NCBI RefSeq assembly: GCF_014648175.1
Contig: NZ_BMQP01000008.1
Coordinates: 167,676 to 231,675 of the forward strand
Length of the DNA: 64,000 nucleotides
Reading direction: 5' to 3'
Source of the DNA: Planobispora rosea
Lineage (GTDB): Bacteria > Actinomycetota > Actinomycetes > Streptosporangiales > Streptosporangiaceae
Numbering within the stretch: position 1 is the stretch's first letter; each line of letters begins with the position of its first letter. Below are positions 25,136 through 37,819 of the stretch, in pieces. The notes below the pieces were generated by a model. It saw only the letters and a list, made by a program, of their open reading frames with translations. It was not told the origin of the DNA and made no database searches. Position numbers and translations under genes: made by a program.

Positions 25136-25777
25136 GTGTCCACCCTGCCTGTTGAGGAGTCCGGTGAGGCTCCACTGCGGCGTCAGCCCACCCAGCGGCG
25201 GAGCGCACGGCGTGTCGAGAGGATGCTCGACGCCTGCGCCGACCTGCTGGACGAGATCGGTTACGAGGCGCTGACCACCACGCGGATCGCCGAGCGCGCG
25301 GGTGTCGCGATCGGTTCGGTCTACCAGTTCTTCCCGGACAAACGCGCCATCGCCCAGGCCGTGACCCGGCGTCACGTGGAGCGTTTCATCTCCCGGATCG
25401 GCATGCGTTTCCTCTCGGAGGACTACGGCGGCTGGTGGGAGGCGGTCGACGCGATCATCGACGAGTACGTGGAGATGCACCGGACCGTGCCCGGATTCCG
25501 GTCCCTGCACTTCGGCGACGTGGTCGATCTCAACCTGCTCGACGCGGTCTCCGAGAACAACACGGTGATCGCCGGACGGCTGCGCGGCCTGCTGCTCCAG
25601 GAGTACGGCCTGGCCGACAGCGAGGAGCTCGACCTGGCCATCATGGTCGCGGTCGAGGCCGGGGACGCGGTGCTGAAGCTGGCCTTCCGGCACGATCCGG
25701 AGGGTGCTCCGCAGATCGTCGAGGAGGCCAAACGGCTGATCCGGGGCTACCTGAACCGGCAGTTCGCCAAGGTGTGA
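25136..25777 (+). CDS. TetR-family transcriptional regulator
   Basis: A 213-aa repressor-type regulator. The N-terminal HTH is clear: RMLDACADLLDEIGYEALTT, TRIAERAGVAIGSVYQFFPDKRAIA. The C-terminal ligand domain is helical (YVEMHRTVPGFRSLHFGDVVD, then LDLAIMVAVEAGDAVLKLAF) as in the TetR_C group with the Arg/His-rich P-G-F-R segment. The GTG start lacks a ribosome-binding site, but a promoter sits directly before it. Target genes are not evident; the next gene is on the other strand. Confidence 0.9.
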   Translation: MSTLPVEESGEAPLRRQPTQRRSARRVERMLDACADLLDEIGYEALTTTRIAERAGVAIGSVYQFFPDKRAIAQAVTRRHVERFISRIGMRFLSEDYGGWWEAVDAIIDEYVEMHRTVPGFRSLHFGDVVDLNLLDAVSENNTVIAGRLRGLLLQEYGLADSEELDLAIMVAVEAGDAVLKLAFRHDPEGAPQIVEEAKRLIRGYLNRQFAKV

Positions 25778-25894
25778 CCCGCCGGGGCGTCCCGGGCCCT
25801 GCCCGGGGTTCCGGCGGGCGTCCCTGGTCGGCTCAGGGGGTTTCCGGTGGGCGTCGTCCCAGGCCGGTGCGAGGTTTCCCGTGGGCGTCCCGGG

Positions 25895-26440
25895 TCAGCC
25901 CAGGGGGTTCCCGGCGGGCGGCGAGACCGCGGGGTTCTCCGCCAGAGGCCGGGGGACCGGTCCGCCGGGCCGCTCGGCCGGCTCCGGGCCCTCCGGCCGG
26001 TACCACCTCTCGATGATCGTGCCCTGCACGGTCTCCCTGAGCGGTGAGATGACCTCCCCGGGTTCCTCGCGCCCCTTGTGCCTGCGGTCGCGATCCACCA
26101 CCCGGTCCGTCCTCTCCCGGACCGTGCCCGGTCCGGAGGCGGAGACGGACGACTCAGCCGGCTCCTTCGGCTCCTCCGGCTTCTCTGAGCCGCCCGGTTT
26201 CTCCGGGGCCGACCGCGGGCGGGCGGGGAGCCCGCACGGCACCGGGAAGGGCGCGACGATCCGCCGCGTCTGCCCGTCGAGGGCCGGCTCCCGCATCCGG
26301 TCCTCCAGGGAGGCGAGGTTGCGGTAGGCCTTCTCGACGGCCTCCATCCTCGCGGAGAGGTATCCGGCGCATCCGGGAACGACCACGGCCAGCAGAGTCG
26401 CGCACGCCAGGGTGAAGCTCGCCTGCCTGGATACGCCCAC
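25895..26440 (-). CDS. Hypothetical membrane-anchored or lipoprotein-like protein, 181 aa
   Basis: GTG at 26440 is chosen because AAGGAG lies five bases upstream; longer forms add low-complexity residues. One hydrophobic helix near the N-terminus (FTLACATLLAVVVPGC) could be a signal anchor or a non-standard lipobox. A short helical segment follows (MEAVEKAYRNLASLEDRM). The rest is Pro/Glu/Arg/Ser-rich and probably disordered, ending in a Pro-rich tail. No family is recognised. Confidence 0.6.
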   Translation of the reverse strand: MGVSRQASFTLACATLLAVVVPGCAGYLSARMEAVEKAYRNLASLEDRMREPALDGQTRRIVAPFPVPCGLPARPRSAPEKPGGSEKPEEPKEPAESSVSASGPGTVRERTDRVVDRDRRHKGREEPGEVISPLRETVQGTIIERWYRPEGPEPAERPGGPVPRPLAENPAVSPPAGNPLG

Positions 26441-26645
26441 CGCAGCTCCTTCCCCCGGCTCCCCACGACCTCCTCGTGACGTCCCGGCGAAATCGTGCTG
26501 CCGTTTCTCGCCTGCGGACGTGCCCTTCACATGCCCGGCTTCCTCGGAGAACACGCTGAGCGTAGTCAAGTGTGCACATGCGATTACTTAACCGATACCC
26601 GTTATTGGGCGGACGGAGCAGAGCCACGCTCGGTACTCTCGCGGT

Positions 26646-27185
26646 GTGGCGTATGTGACACGTGAGCACCTCGATCGACTTCTTGAGCGAGCCCTCTTGG
26701 CCGACGACCACGAAGAGCTTGCCCGGCGACTGGAGGCGCTGGTCGAGGCATATGTGTCAGGAGACATACCGCGGGCGGCGATCCTCGTGCTCGCCGCCGA
26801 GGCGTGGCGGCAGGCCGGGCAGCCCGCCCGTGCCCTCGACTGCTTCCAGCGGGCGGTGGACGACGGGACGGAGATCGGCGTCGATCCCCGGACCGGTATC
26901 GCCGACACGCTGTTCGAACTGGAGCAGCCGGGTGAGGCCCACGAGGTGATCAAGGCGATCAAGGCCGACGGCGACGTCTCCCCGGCCACCTCCCTCGCCG
27001 TGGCCGAGACCCTCGCCGCCTACGGGGAACCACGGGAGGCCCATGCCTGGGCCACCGACGGCGCCCGGGCGGCGGTCCCGGGCAGCGACGAGCACTCCGC
27101 TCTCCTGCGGGTCCGCTATCTGATCCGGGTGGACCTCGGCCTTCCGGAGGACGAGCTGGACGCGCTGCTCGACGTGTCGCACTGA
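26646..27185 (+). CDS. TPR-like helical repeat protein, 179 aa
   Basis: Helical hairpins with tetratricopeptide character: AAILVLAAEAWRQAGQPARALDCFQRAV, GIADTLFELEQPGEAHEVI, SLAVAETLAAYGEPREAHAWA. It has no signal peptide or membrane helix and is probably a cytoplasmic scaffold; a partner is not evident. The GTG start has no ribosome-binding site, but TACTCT (26634-26639) ends six bases before it, consistent with a leaderless mRNA. Its last 70 bp overlap a gene on the opposite strand. Confidence 0.75.
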   Translation: MAYVTREHLDRLLERALLADDHEELARRLEALVEAYVSGDIPRAAILVLAAEAWRQAGQPARALDCFQRAVDDGTEIGVDPRTGIADTLFELEQPGEAHEVIKAIKADGDVSPATSLAVAETLAAYGEPREAHAWATDGARAAVPGSDEHSALLRVRYLIRVDLGLPEDELDALLDVSH

Positions 27186-27544
27186 CGGAGGCAGGCACGG
27201 ACGGCGGGCGCGCCCGGCAGACCGGGAAGATCCGGAATGGGGGAGAGCATCTCCACCCACCTCAGGCCGGGATGGCCGGGAACACCGAAGGGCAGGGCGG
27301 GAAAGCCGAGGCCCGCCGCGACACCGCCCGCGTCCGCGACGCTGATGAGGGCGGAGGCGCGGGAGAGGCCGGGCAGACCGGCGGTTCGCGCGAGCCGTTC
27401 CACGGCCGGCACCACCAGGCCGTTACCGCGGGGGACACGCTGTCCGTCGGCGGCGCCGGCGGCGGGAGCGGCCGTCAGCCAGCTCACCCCGGCCACCAGC
27501 GCCGCGGCCGCGAGCACCCCCCGCACGTTCCGCGATGCGTTCAC
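27116..27544 (-). CDS. Putative small secreted protein, 142 aa, overlapping the TPR gene
   Basis: A good signal peptide (VRGVLAAAALVAGVSW, then AAPAAGAADG) follows a GTG at 27544 preceded by GGGGGAG. The mature part is Pro/Gly/Leu-rich with no known domain. The last 23 codons lie inside the convergent TPR gene and encode a Ser/Arg-rich tail that looks like read-out of the opposite strand, so the 3' end may be a recent extension. The signal peptide makes the gene plausible; its function is unknown. Confidence 0.5.
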   Translation of the reverse strand: MNASRNVRGVLAAAALVAGVSWLTAAPAAGAADGQRVPRGNGLVVPAVERLARTAGLPGLSRASALISVADAGGVAAGLGFPALPFGVPGHPGLRWVEMLSPIPDLPGLPGAPAVRACLRQCDTSSSASSSSSGRPRSTRIR

Positions 27545-27630
27545 CGCTCCCCCCGTCGCTTCCAGCGGTCAGACGACAGCTGAAGGTAACAGCGGGGCAT
27601 CCGCCGGGAGCGGCTTTTACCCGCCCCTGG

Positions 27631-30213
<2,583 letters not shown>

Positions 30214-30236
30214 ATATATTTGCCTCACTTCGTTCG

Positions 30237-30327
30237 GCGGCTCGGGGGCTGGTAACCGGCTCCTGCCGTCGTCACGTGCTCGCTTCGCTGCGCGCGTTCC
30301 TCCGTTAGTTCACCGGCGCCCCCTCGC
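30237..30327 (+). repeat. Structured intergenic repeat, copy 1 (91 bp)
   Basis: Identical over all 91 bases to 30353-30443. The element begins near GCGGCTCGGGGGCTGG and ends with CACCGGCGCCCCCTCGC; its two ends are imperfect inverted repeats of each other. It sits immediately upstream of clpB. Confidence 0.95.
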
Positions 30328-30352
30328 TGTGTCTATGGCGACGCTGCGCGTC

Positions 30353-30443
30353 GCGGCTCGGGGGCTGGTAACCGGCTCCTGCCGTCGTCACGTGCTCGCT
30401 TCGCTGCGCGCGTTCCTCCGTTAGTTCACCGGCGCCCCCTCGC
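30353..30443 (+). repeat. Structured intergenic repeat, copy 2 (91 bp)
   Basis: Exact copy of 30237-30327, offset 116 bp. The 25-bp spacer before it contains half of a perfect hairpin (GCGACGC, 30338-30344, pairing with 30348-30354). The same spacer and the start of the element recur at the right end of the window. Confidence 0.95.
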
Positions 30444-30518
30444 GGAACGCGCGGCCTCCGGATTCGTATGCAGTTGTCGGGCGGATGGAGACGGGCGGGC
30501 AGCGGAGGCCGTACCGGG

Positions 30519-30866
30519 TCAGGCGGGTGGCAGCTGGTAGCGGAGCAGGGCCCGCATCGTCGTCAGCTCGGCGCGCAGCCGGTGGACCTCCTCGCGAAGG
30601 CGCATCGTCTCGTTCTCCAGTGACAGGATCCGCTTGATGCCCGCGAGGTTGATGCCCTCCTCCTGGGAGAGCCTCTGGACCTCGCGGAGCATCACGATGT
30701 CGCGGGTGGAGTAGAGCCGCCCCCGCCCCGCCGTACGCCCGGGACTGACCAGGCCGAGCCGGTCGTACTGACGCAGGGTCTGCGGGTGCAGCCCGGAGAG
30801 CTGGGCGGCCACCGAGATCACGTAGACGGGGGTGTCGTCCGACAGATCGAAGTAGTTGGCGTCCAT
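30519..30866 (-). CDS. hspR: HspR, MerR-family repressor of the DnaK operon
   Basis: A 115-aa MerR-type repressor that binds HAIR inverted repeats with DnaK as corepressor. The winged HTH begins PVYVISVAAQLSGLHPQTLRQYDRLGLV and includes GRLYSTRDIVMLREVQRLSQEEGINLAGI. A C-terminal coiled coil follows. It is the last gene of dnaK-grpE-dnaJ-hspR, starting two bases after the dnaJ stop. It should repress the promoter upstream of dnaK, where two HAIR-like sites are visible. Confidence 0.96.
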   Translation of the reverse strand: MDANYFDLSDDTPVYVISVAAQLSGLHPQTLRQYDRLGLVSPGRTAGRGRLYSTRDIVMLREVQRLSQEEGINLAGIKRILSLENETMRLREEVHRLRAELTTMRALLRYQLPPA

Positions 30867-30868
30867 GG

Positions 30869-32047
30869 CTACTCGCTCCTGGCCTGCTGTATCAACTCGG
30901 CCCGCGGGTCACCACCCGCGGTGGCGTCCCGGAAGTCCTCCAGGGCGCCGCGTGCCTTGTCGTCGAGCCGCTGTGGCACCAGCACCTCGACCGTGGCGAG
31001 CAGGTCCCCCTTGGTGCCGTCCTTGCGGGGCACGCCGCGGCCCCGCACCCGGAAGGTGCGGCCGTTCGGGGTGCCCTCGGGGATGCGCAGGGTGACCGGC
31101 ATGCCCTTGAGAATCGGTACCTTGATCTCGGCGCCGAGCGCCGCCTCGGTGAAGGTGACCGGTACGGTGATCGTCAGGTTCTCGCCGGAGCGGCCGAAGA
31201 CCGCGTGCGGCTTGACGTGGATCTGGACGTACAGGTCACCCGCGGGGCCGCCGTTCTCACCGGGAGCGCCCTTGCCCTTGAGCCGGATGCGCTGGCCGTC
31301 GCCGACCCCGGCCGGGATGCGGGCCTGGATCGTGCGGGTGCTCTTGCCCCGCCCGCTCCCCTCGCACACCGGGCACGGGTCGTCCACGAGCAGGCCGCGG
31401 CCCTTGCAGTCGCGGCACGGCTCGGAGAAGGCGAAGTTCCCCAGGTTGCGGCTGGCCGCGCCGGTGCCCTCGCAGGTCGGGCAGACCCGCGGGGTGGTCC
31501 CGGCCTTGGCGCCGGTGCCGGCGCACGCCGTGCACGCCGAGGAACTGGTGAGCCGGAGCGAGACCGTGGCGCCCTCGACCGCCTCGGTGAAGGAGAGCGT
31601 GACCTCGGACTCGACGTCCTGGCCACGCCGCGCCCTGGTGGTCCCGGTGGTACGGCTCGCCCCGCCGCCCCGGTTGAACAGGCCGCCGAAGATGTCGCCG
31701 ATGCGGTCTCCGGCGCCCTGCTGCCCGGTGCCGCCGAACAGGTCGCCCAGGTCGAAGGGGAATCCCCCGCGAGAGGCCCCGGGGGCTCCCGCGTAACCGC
31801 CGAGTCCCGATCCGAACAGCGTCCGCGCCTCGTCGTACTCCTTGCGGCGCTTGCCGTCGGACAGGACGTCGTAGGCCTCGGAGACCTCCTTGAACTTGGC
31901 CTCGGTCTCCGTGCTGCCCTGGTTGGCGTCCGGGTGGTACTGCCTGGCCAGCTTCCGGTACGCCTTCTTGATGTCATCGGCGGTGGCGGACTTGGGCACA
32001 CCAAGGACGGCGTAGTAGTCCTTCTCCAGGTAGTCCTTGGTGCTCAT
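30869..32047 (-). CDS. dnaJ: DnaJ (Hsp40) co-chaperone
   Basis: A 392-aa type I J-protein. The J domain at the N-terminus contains [15 protein letters not shown], with the HPD tripeptide that stimulates DnaK ATPase. A Gly/Phe-rich region follows. Four zinc-finger repeats are present: [24 protein letters not shown] and CPVCEGSG. The C-terminal substrate-binding domain has the pattern [16 protein letters not shown]. It lies 25 bp after grpE in the dnaK operon. Confidence 0.97.
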   Translation of the reverse strand: MSTKDYLEKDYYAVLGVPKSATADDIKKAYRKLARQYHPDANQGSTETEAKFKEVSEAYDVLSDGKRRKEYDEARTLFGSGLGGYAGAPGASRGGFPFDLGDLFGGTGQQGAGDRIGDIFGGLFNRGGGASRTTGTTRARRGQDVESEVTLSFTEAVEGATVSLRLTSSSACTACAGTGAKAGTTPRVCPTCEGTGAASRNLGNFAFSEPCRDCKGRGLLVDDPCPVCEGSGRGKSTRTIQARIPAGVGDGQRIRLKGKGAPGENGGPAGDLYVQIHVKPHAVFGRSGENLTITVPVTFTEAALGAEIKVPILKGMPVTLRIPEGTPNGRTFRVRGRGVPRKDGTKGDLLATVEVLVPQRLDDKARGALEDFRDATAGGDPRAELIQQARSE

Positions 32048-32072
32048 CTATCTTCCTTTGCCAGGTAGTGGA

Positions 32073-34735
<2,663 letters not shown>

Positions 34736-34780
34736 TTAGGAGAGCGGCGTTGTGTTCCCCGAATCCCGGAAAAGATGAAA

Positions 34781-34806
34781 CGTCCCACGAGATGTCTCGC
34801 GGGACG
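34781..34806 (-). terminator. 12-bp hairpin after the lipoprotein gene
   Basis: Arms 34781-34792 and 34795-34806 pair with one A-C mismatch around a TG loop. On the minus strand it is followed by TTTCATCTTTT, a T-rich tail expected of an intrinsic terminator. It would insulate the dnaK promoter from the upstream gene. Confidence 0.7.
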
Positions 34807-34839
34807 CTTCCGGAGGTTGGGTCGGGGCTGGGGCCGGGG

Positions 34840-35325
34840 TCAGCGCTTCGCGCCGTCGACGACCTTCCGTCCGGCCAGGGGCTTCTTGAGCTTGACGGTC
34901 GTCACCTTCTGAATGGCGATCTCGATGCAGACGGCGTTCTTGACCTTGCTGCTCGGGCCCTCCCAGAGGGTGACGGTCACCTTCTTGGACGTCTCCTTCA
35001 CGGTCACCCGATCGAGGACGTGGCAGGGCTCCACCCCCGACCACCAGGTCACCCGCAGGTGGCGGCGGTCCTTGGACGGCTTGGCCTTCAGCCACCGGAC
35101 CTTCCTGGGGGCGTCGGCGTCGCCCGTCGGCTTGGTCGGCTTCGGGCCCAGGGTGGGTTCGACCTTGGGCGGCACGGTGTGGCTCACCGGCTGGGAGGGG
35201 GTGGTCGCCGTCCCGGAGCCGCCCGAGCCGGTGGGGGATCCGGCTGCGGTCCCGGTGCCGGTCCCGGTCCCGCAGCTCAGAGTCAGAAGCAGGGCTCCCG
35301 TCAGGAGCGGGGTCGCGATCCTCAT
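34840..35325 (-). CDS. Putative lipoprotein, 161 aa
   Basis: The ATG at 35325 gives a short basic start and a lipobox LLTLSC near residues 13-18. A Gly/Thr/Ser/Pro-rich spacer of about 45 residues follows. The globular C-terminal 90 residues contain WLKAKPSKDRRHLRVTWWSGVEPCHVLDRVTV and NAVCIEIAIQ, with two cysteines that may bond outside the cell. The fold looks like a small beta sandwich. I do not recognise a named family, but the pattern is common in actinomycete lipoproteins. Confidence 0.75.
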   Translation of the reverse strand: MRIATPLLTGALLLTLSCGTGTGTGTAAGSPTGSGGSGTATTPSQPVSHTVPPKVEPTLGPKPTKPTGDADAPRKVRWLKAKPSKDRRHLRVTWWSGVEPCHVLDRVTVKETSKKVTVTLWEGPSSKVKNAVCIEIAIQKVTTVKLKKPLAGRKVVDGAKR

Positions 35326-35401
35326 ACCCCTATGACGGATCGCCGCCCGGGACGGTTCAGCGGTCGTTGACAGAGGAATGCGGCACACCTAAATTCAACA
35401 T

Positions 35402-36139
35402 ATGATGAGTTATGCGATCGCCGTACGGGACCTCCGGGTGAGGCGCGGCCGTCGAGAGGTGCTGCACGGGGTCTCCTTCGACGTCCCGCGCGGGACGGTC
35501 CTGGGACTGATCGGGCCCAGCGGGTGCGGCAAGACCACGCTGATGCGCTCGATCGTCGGGGTGCAGGTGGTCGCGGGCGGGACCGTCACGGTCCTCGGCG
35601 AGCCGGCGGGCAGCCCCCGGCTGCGCGAGAGAGTGGGCTACTCCACGCAGAGCCCCGCCGTCTACGAGGATCTGACGGTGGCCGAGAATCTGGCGTACTT
35701 CGCCTCGGTGCTCGGCGCGCCGAAGAGCGACGTCGGCAGGGTTCTCGGCGAGGTGGGGCTGGGCGGGCAGGCCCGGCAGATCACCAGGACGTTGTCGGGG
35801 GGCCAGCGCAGCCGGGCCAGTCTCGCGGTCGCCCTGCTCGGCAACCCCGAACTGCTCGTGCTGGACGAGCCCACGGTCGGCCTCGACCCGGTGCTCCGCA
35901 ACGAGCTGTGGGGGCTGTTCCGCAGGCTGGCGGCCGACGGGGGCGTGACGCTCGTCGTGTCCAGCCACGTCATGGACGAGGCCGCGCGGTGCGACCGGCT
36001 GCTCCTGATGCGCGAGGGCGACATCCTCGCCGACGACTCTCCCGGCGCGCTGCGCCGCACCGGGGAGGAAGATCTGGAGGGGGCGTTCCTGCGGCTCATC
36101 GCGGAACGCGACGAGGCGGGAACGGCGGGACGGTCATGA
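35402..36139 (+). CDS. ABC-2 exporter ATP-binding protein
   Basis: A 245-aa ATPase. Walker A GPSGCGKTT, signature LSGGQRSRASLAVAL, Walker B LLVLDEPTVGLDP and the switch His in VSSHVMDEA are all present. Together with the permease that overlaps its stop by ATGA it forms a DrrA/DrrB-like exporter. The substrate is not shown by the sequence; such pairs commonly export drugs or lipids. Confidence 0.93.
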   Translation: MMSYAIAVRDLRVRRGRREVLHGVSFDVPRGTVLGLIGPSGCGKTTLMRSIVGVQVVAGGTVTVLGEPAGSPRLRERVGYSTQSPAVYEDLTVAENLAYFASVLGAPKSDVGRVLGEVGLGGQARQITRTLSGGQRSRASLAVALLGNPELLVLDEPTVGLDPVLRNELWGLFRRLAADGGVTLVVSSHVMDEAARCDRLLLMREGDILADDSPGALRRTGEEDLEGAFLRLIAERDEAGTAGRS

Positions 36140-36867
36140 GCCCCTCGATCACTCTCGCCACGGCGGGTCGCATCCTCACCCAGCTCCGGCACGACCGGCG
36201 CACCGTCGGGATGATGGCCCTGGTGCCGACGCTGGTGATGGTCCTGCTGTACTACGTGATCGGCGACCGGCGGTCGTTCGACGCCTGGACGCCGGTCCTG
36301 CTGTGCGTCTTCCCCTTCCTGGTGATGTTCCTGGTCACTTCGATCGCCACGCTGCGCGAGCGGACCTCGGGCACCCTGGAACGGCTCATGGCCTCGCCGC
36401 TGGGCAGGCTGGACCTGCTGCTGGGGTACGGCCTGGCGTTCGGCCTGATGGCGGCGGTCCAGGTCACGCTGGTGCTGGCGGTCTCGTTGACCTGGCTCGG
36501 ATTCGATCTCAGCGCGCCGGTCTGGCCGCTGGTCGTCGTGGCGCTCGGCAACGCCCTGCTGGGCACCGCCCTCGGCCTGCTGTGCAGCGCCTTCGCCCGG
36601 ACCGAGTTCCAGGCGGTGCAGTTCATGCCGGTCGTCGTGCTCCCGCAGCTCCTGCTCGGCGGGATCCTGGTGCCGCGCGACCAGATGGCGGCGGTGCTGG
36701 AGTGGATCTCCAACGTGCTCCCGATGTCCTATGCGATCGAGGCCATGAAGCTGGCGGCGGTGGCCGGAGCCGAGGGCGACTTCTGGCGGGACGTGGCCGT
36801 GGTGGCGGGCGCGGCCGTCCTGGCCCTGCTCCTCGGCGCCGCGACCCTGCGCAGGAGGACCCCTTAG
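36136..36867 (+). CDS. ABC-2 family permease
   Basis: A 243-aa integral membrane protein with about six helices, typical of the ABC-2 family. It includes ATLRERTSGTLERLMASPLGRLDLLLGY, a cytoplasmic coupling segment that is strongly conserved in DrrB-like permeases. The start codon overlaps the ATPase stop (ATGA), so the subunits are made in equal amounts. The gene is followed by proC. Confidence 0.92.
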   Translation: MSPSITLATAGRILTQLRHDRRTVGMMALVPTLVMVLLYYVIGDRRSFDAWTPVLLCVFPFLVMFLVTSIATLRERTSGTLERLMASPLGRLDLLLGYGLAFGLMAAVQVTLVLAVSLTWLGFDLSAPVWPLVVVALGNALLGTALGLLCSAFARTEFQAVQFMPVVVLPQLLLGGILVPRDQMAAVLEWISNVLPMSYAIEAMKLAAVAGAEGDFWRDVAVVAGAAVLALLLGAATLRRRTP

Positions 36868-36901
36868 GCTGGGCATCCTCCGTCATTCCTAGACAAGGTG
36901 C

Positions 36902-37702
36902 ATGCATATGATCGCGATTCTCGGGACCGGCAAGATGGGTGAGGCGCTGCTGTCCGGGCTGCTGCGGGCCGGGTTCAAGCCGGGTGACGTGATCGCGACC
37001 GCGCGCCGCGCCGAGCGGGCCGAGGCGCTGCAAGAGCGGTACGGCGTGCGGGTGACGTCCAACGCCGAGGCCGCCAAGAGCGCTGAGACGATCATTCTCA
37101 CGGTGAAGCCGCAGGACATGGCCTCCCTGCTGTCCGAGATCGCGCCCCATGTCCCCGAGGACCGCCTGGTGATCTCCGCGGCGGCGGGCATCACGACCTC
37201 CTTCGTGGAGTCGCACCTCGTCGGGGAGGTCCCGGTGGTGCGGGTGATGTCCAACACGCCGGTGCTGGTGGACGAGGCGATGAGCGTGATCTCGGCGGGC
37301 TCCCACGCCGCGGAGGAGCACCTGAAGCACACCGAGGACCTGCTGAAGCCGGTCGGCAAGGTGCTGCGCATCCCCGAGTCCCAGCAGGACGCCGCCACCG
37401 CGCTGTCCGGCAGCGGCCCGGCCTACTTCTTCTACCTCGTCGAGGCCATGGTGGACGCGGGCATCCTGCTCGGCATGCCGCGCGCGGCCGCGCTCGACAT
37501 GGTCACCCAGTCGATCGTCGGCGCCGCCATCATGCTCCGCGACTCCGGGGAGCACCCGGTCATCCTCCGCGAGGCCGTCACCTCGCCGGGCGGCACCACC
37601 ATCGCGGCCATCGCCGAGCTGGAGCGGCACAGCGTGCGCGCCGCCTTCCTGGCCGCCATCGAGGCCGCCCGGGACCGGGGCCGCCAGCTCGCCGCGGGCT
37701 GA
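36902..37702 (+). CDS. proC: Pyrroline-5-carboxylate reductase
   Basis: Reduces pyrroline-5-carboxylate to proline with NAD(P)H. The 266-aa protein begins with the Rossmann motif MIAILGTGKMGEALLSGLL and has the NADP-selecting ATARRAER. The C-terminal dimer domain carries ALSGSGPAYFFYLVEAM and VTSPGGTTIAAIAELE, the ProC signature. An ATG at 36902 and another two codons later are both possible. A hairpin with a TTCGG loop follows. Confidence 0.96.
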   Translation: MHMIAILGTGKMGEALLSGLLRAGFKPGDVIATARRAERAEALQERYGVRVTSNAEAAKSAETIILTVKPQDMASLLSEIAPHVPEDRLVISAAAGITTSFVESHLVGEVPVVRVMSNTPVLVDEAMSVISAGSHAAEEHLKHTEDLLKPVGKVLRIPESQQDAATALSGSGPAYFFYLVEAMVDAGILLGMPRAAALDMVTQSIVGAAIMLRDSGEHPVILREAVTSPGGTTIAAIAELERHSVRAAFLAAIEAARDRGRQLAAG

Positions 37703-37708
37703 GCCGGC

Positions 37709-37727
37709 ACCCGGCTTCGGGCCGGGT
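37709..37727 (+). terminator. proC terminator hairpin
   Basis: ACCCGGC (37709-37715) and GCCGGGT (37721-37727) pair perfectly around TTCGG, seven bases after the proC stop. Confidence 0.55.
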
Positions 37728-37755
37728 CCGTACCCGGGCGAGGGCCGGAATCAAT

Positions 37756-37776
37756 TATTAGGATACTTTCCTGATA
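37756..37776. promoter_or_regulatory. AT-rich near-palindrome upstream of the MFS gene
   Basis: TATTAGGA, five bases, TCCTGATA: arms match with one mismatch. It is the most AT-rich stretch for several kilobases and lies where the MFS promoter is expected. The shape suits a MarR-, HxlR- or PadR-type operator, but no such regulator gene is adjacent. Confidence 0.5.
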
Positions 37777-37785
37777 TAAGGCATC

Positions 37786-37810
37786 ATCTCCGTCGGAGCA
37801 CGACGGAGAT
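37786..37810 (+). promoter_or_regulatory. Perfect 10-bp leader hairpin directly before the MFS ribosome-binding site
   Basis: ATCTCCGTCG (37786-37795) and CGACGGAGAT (37801-37810) pair around GAGCA. The Shine-Dalgarno GGGGAG (37811-37816) follows immediately, so the hairpin abuts the ribosome-binding site and might control its access. Confidence 0.55.
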
Positions 37811-37819
37811 GGGGAGAAC

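Noticed and set aside
30237..30443. CRISPR array
   Set aside because: There are only two repeat copies here, each 91 bp, far too long for CRISPR repeats, and no cas gene is present.
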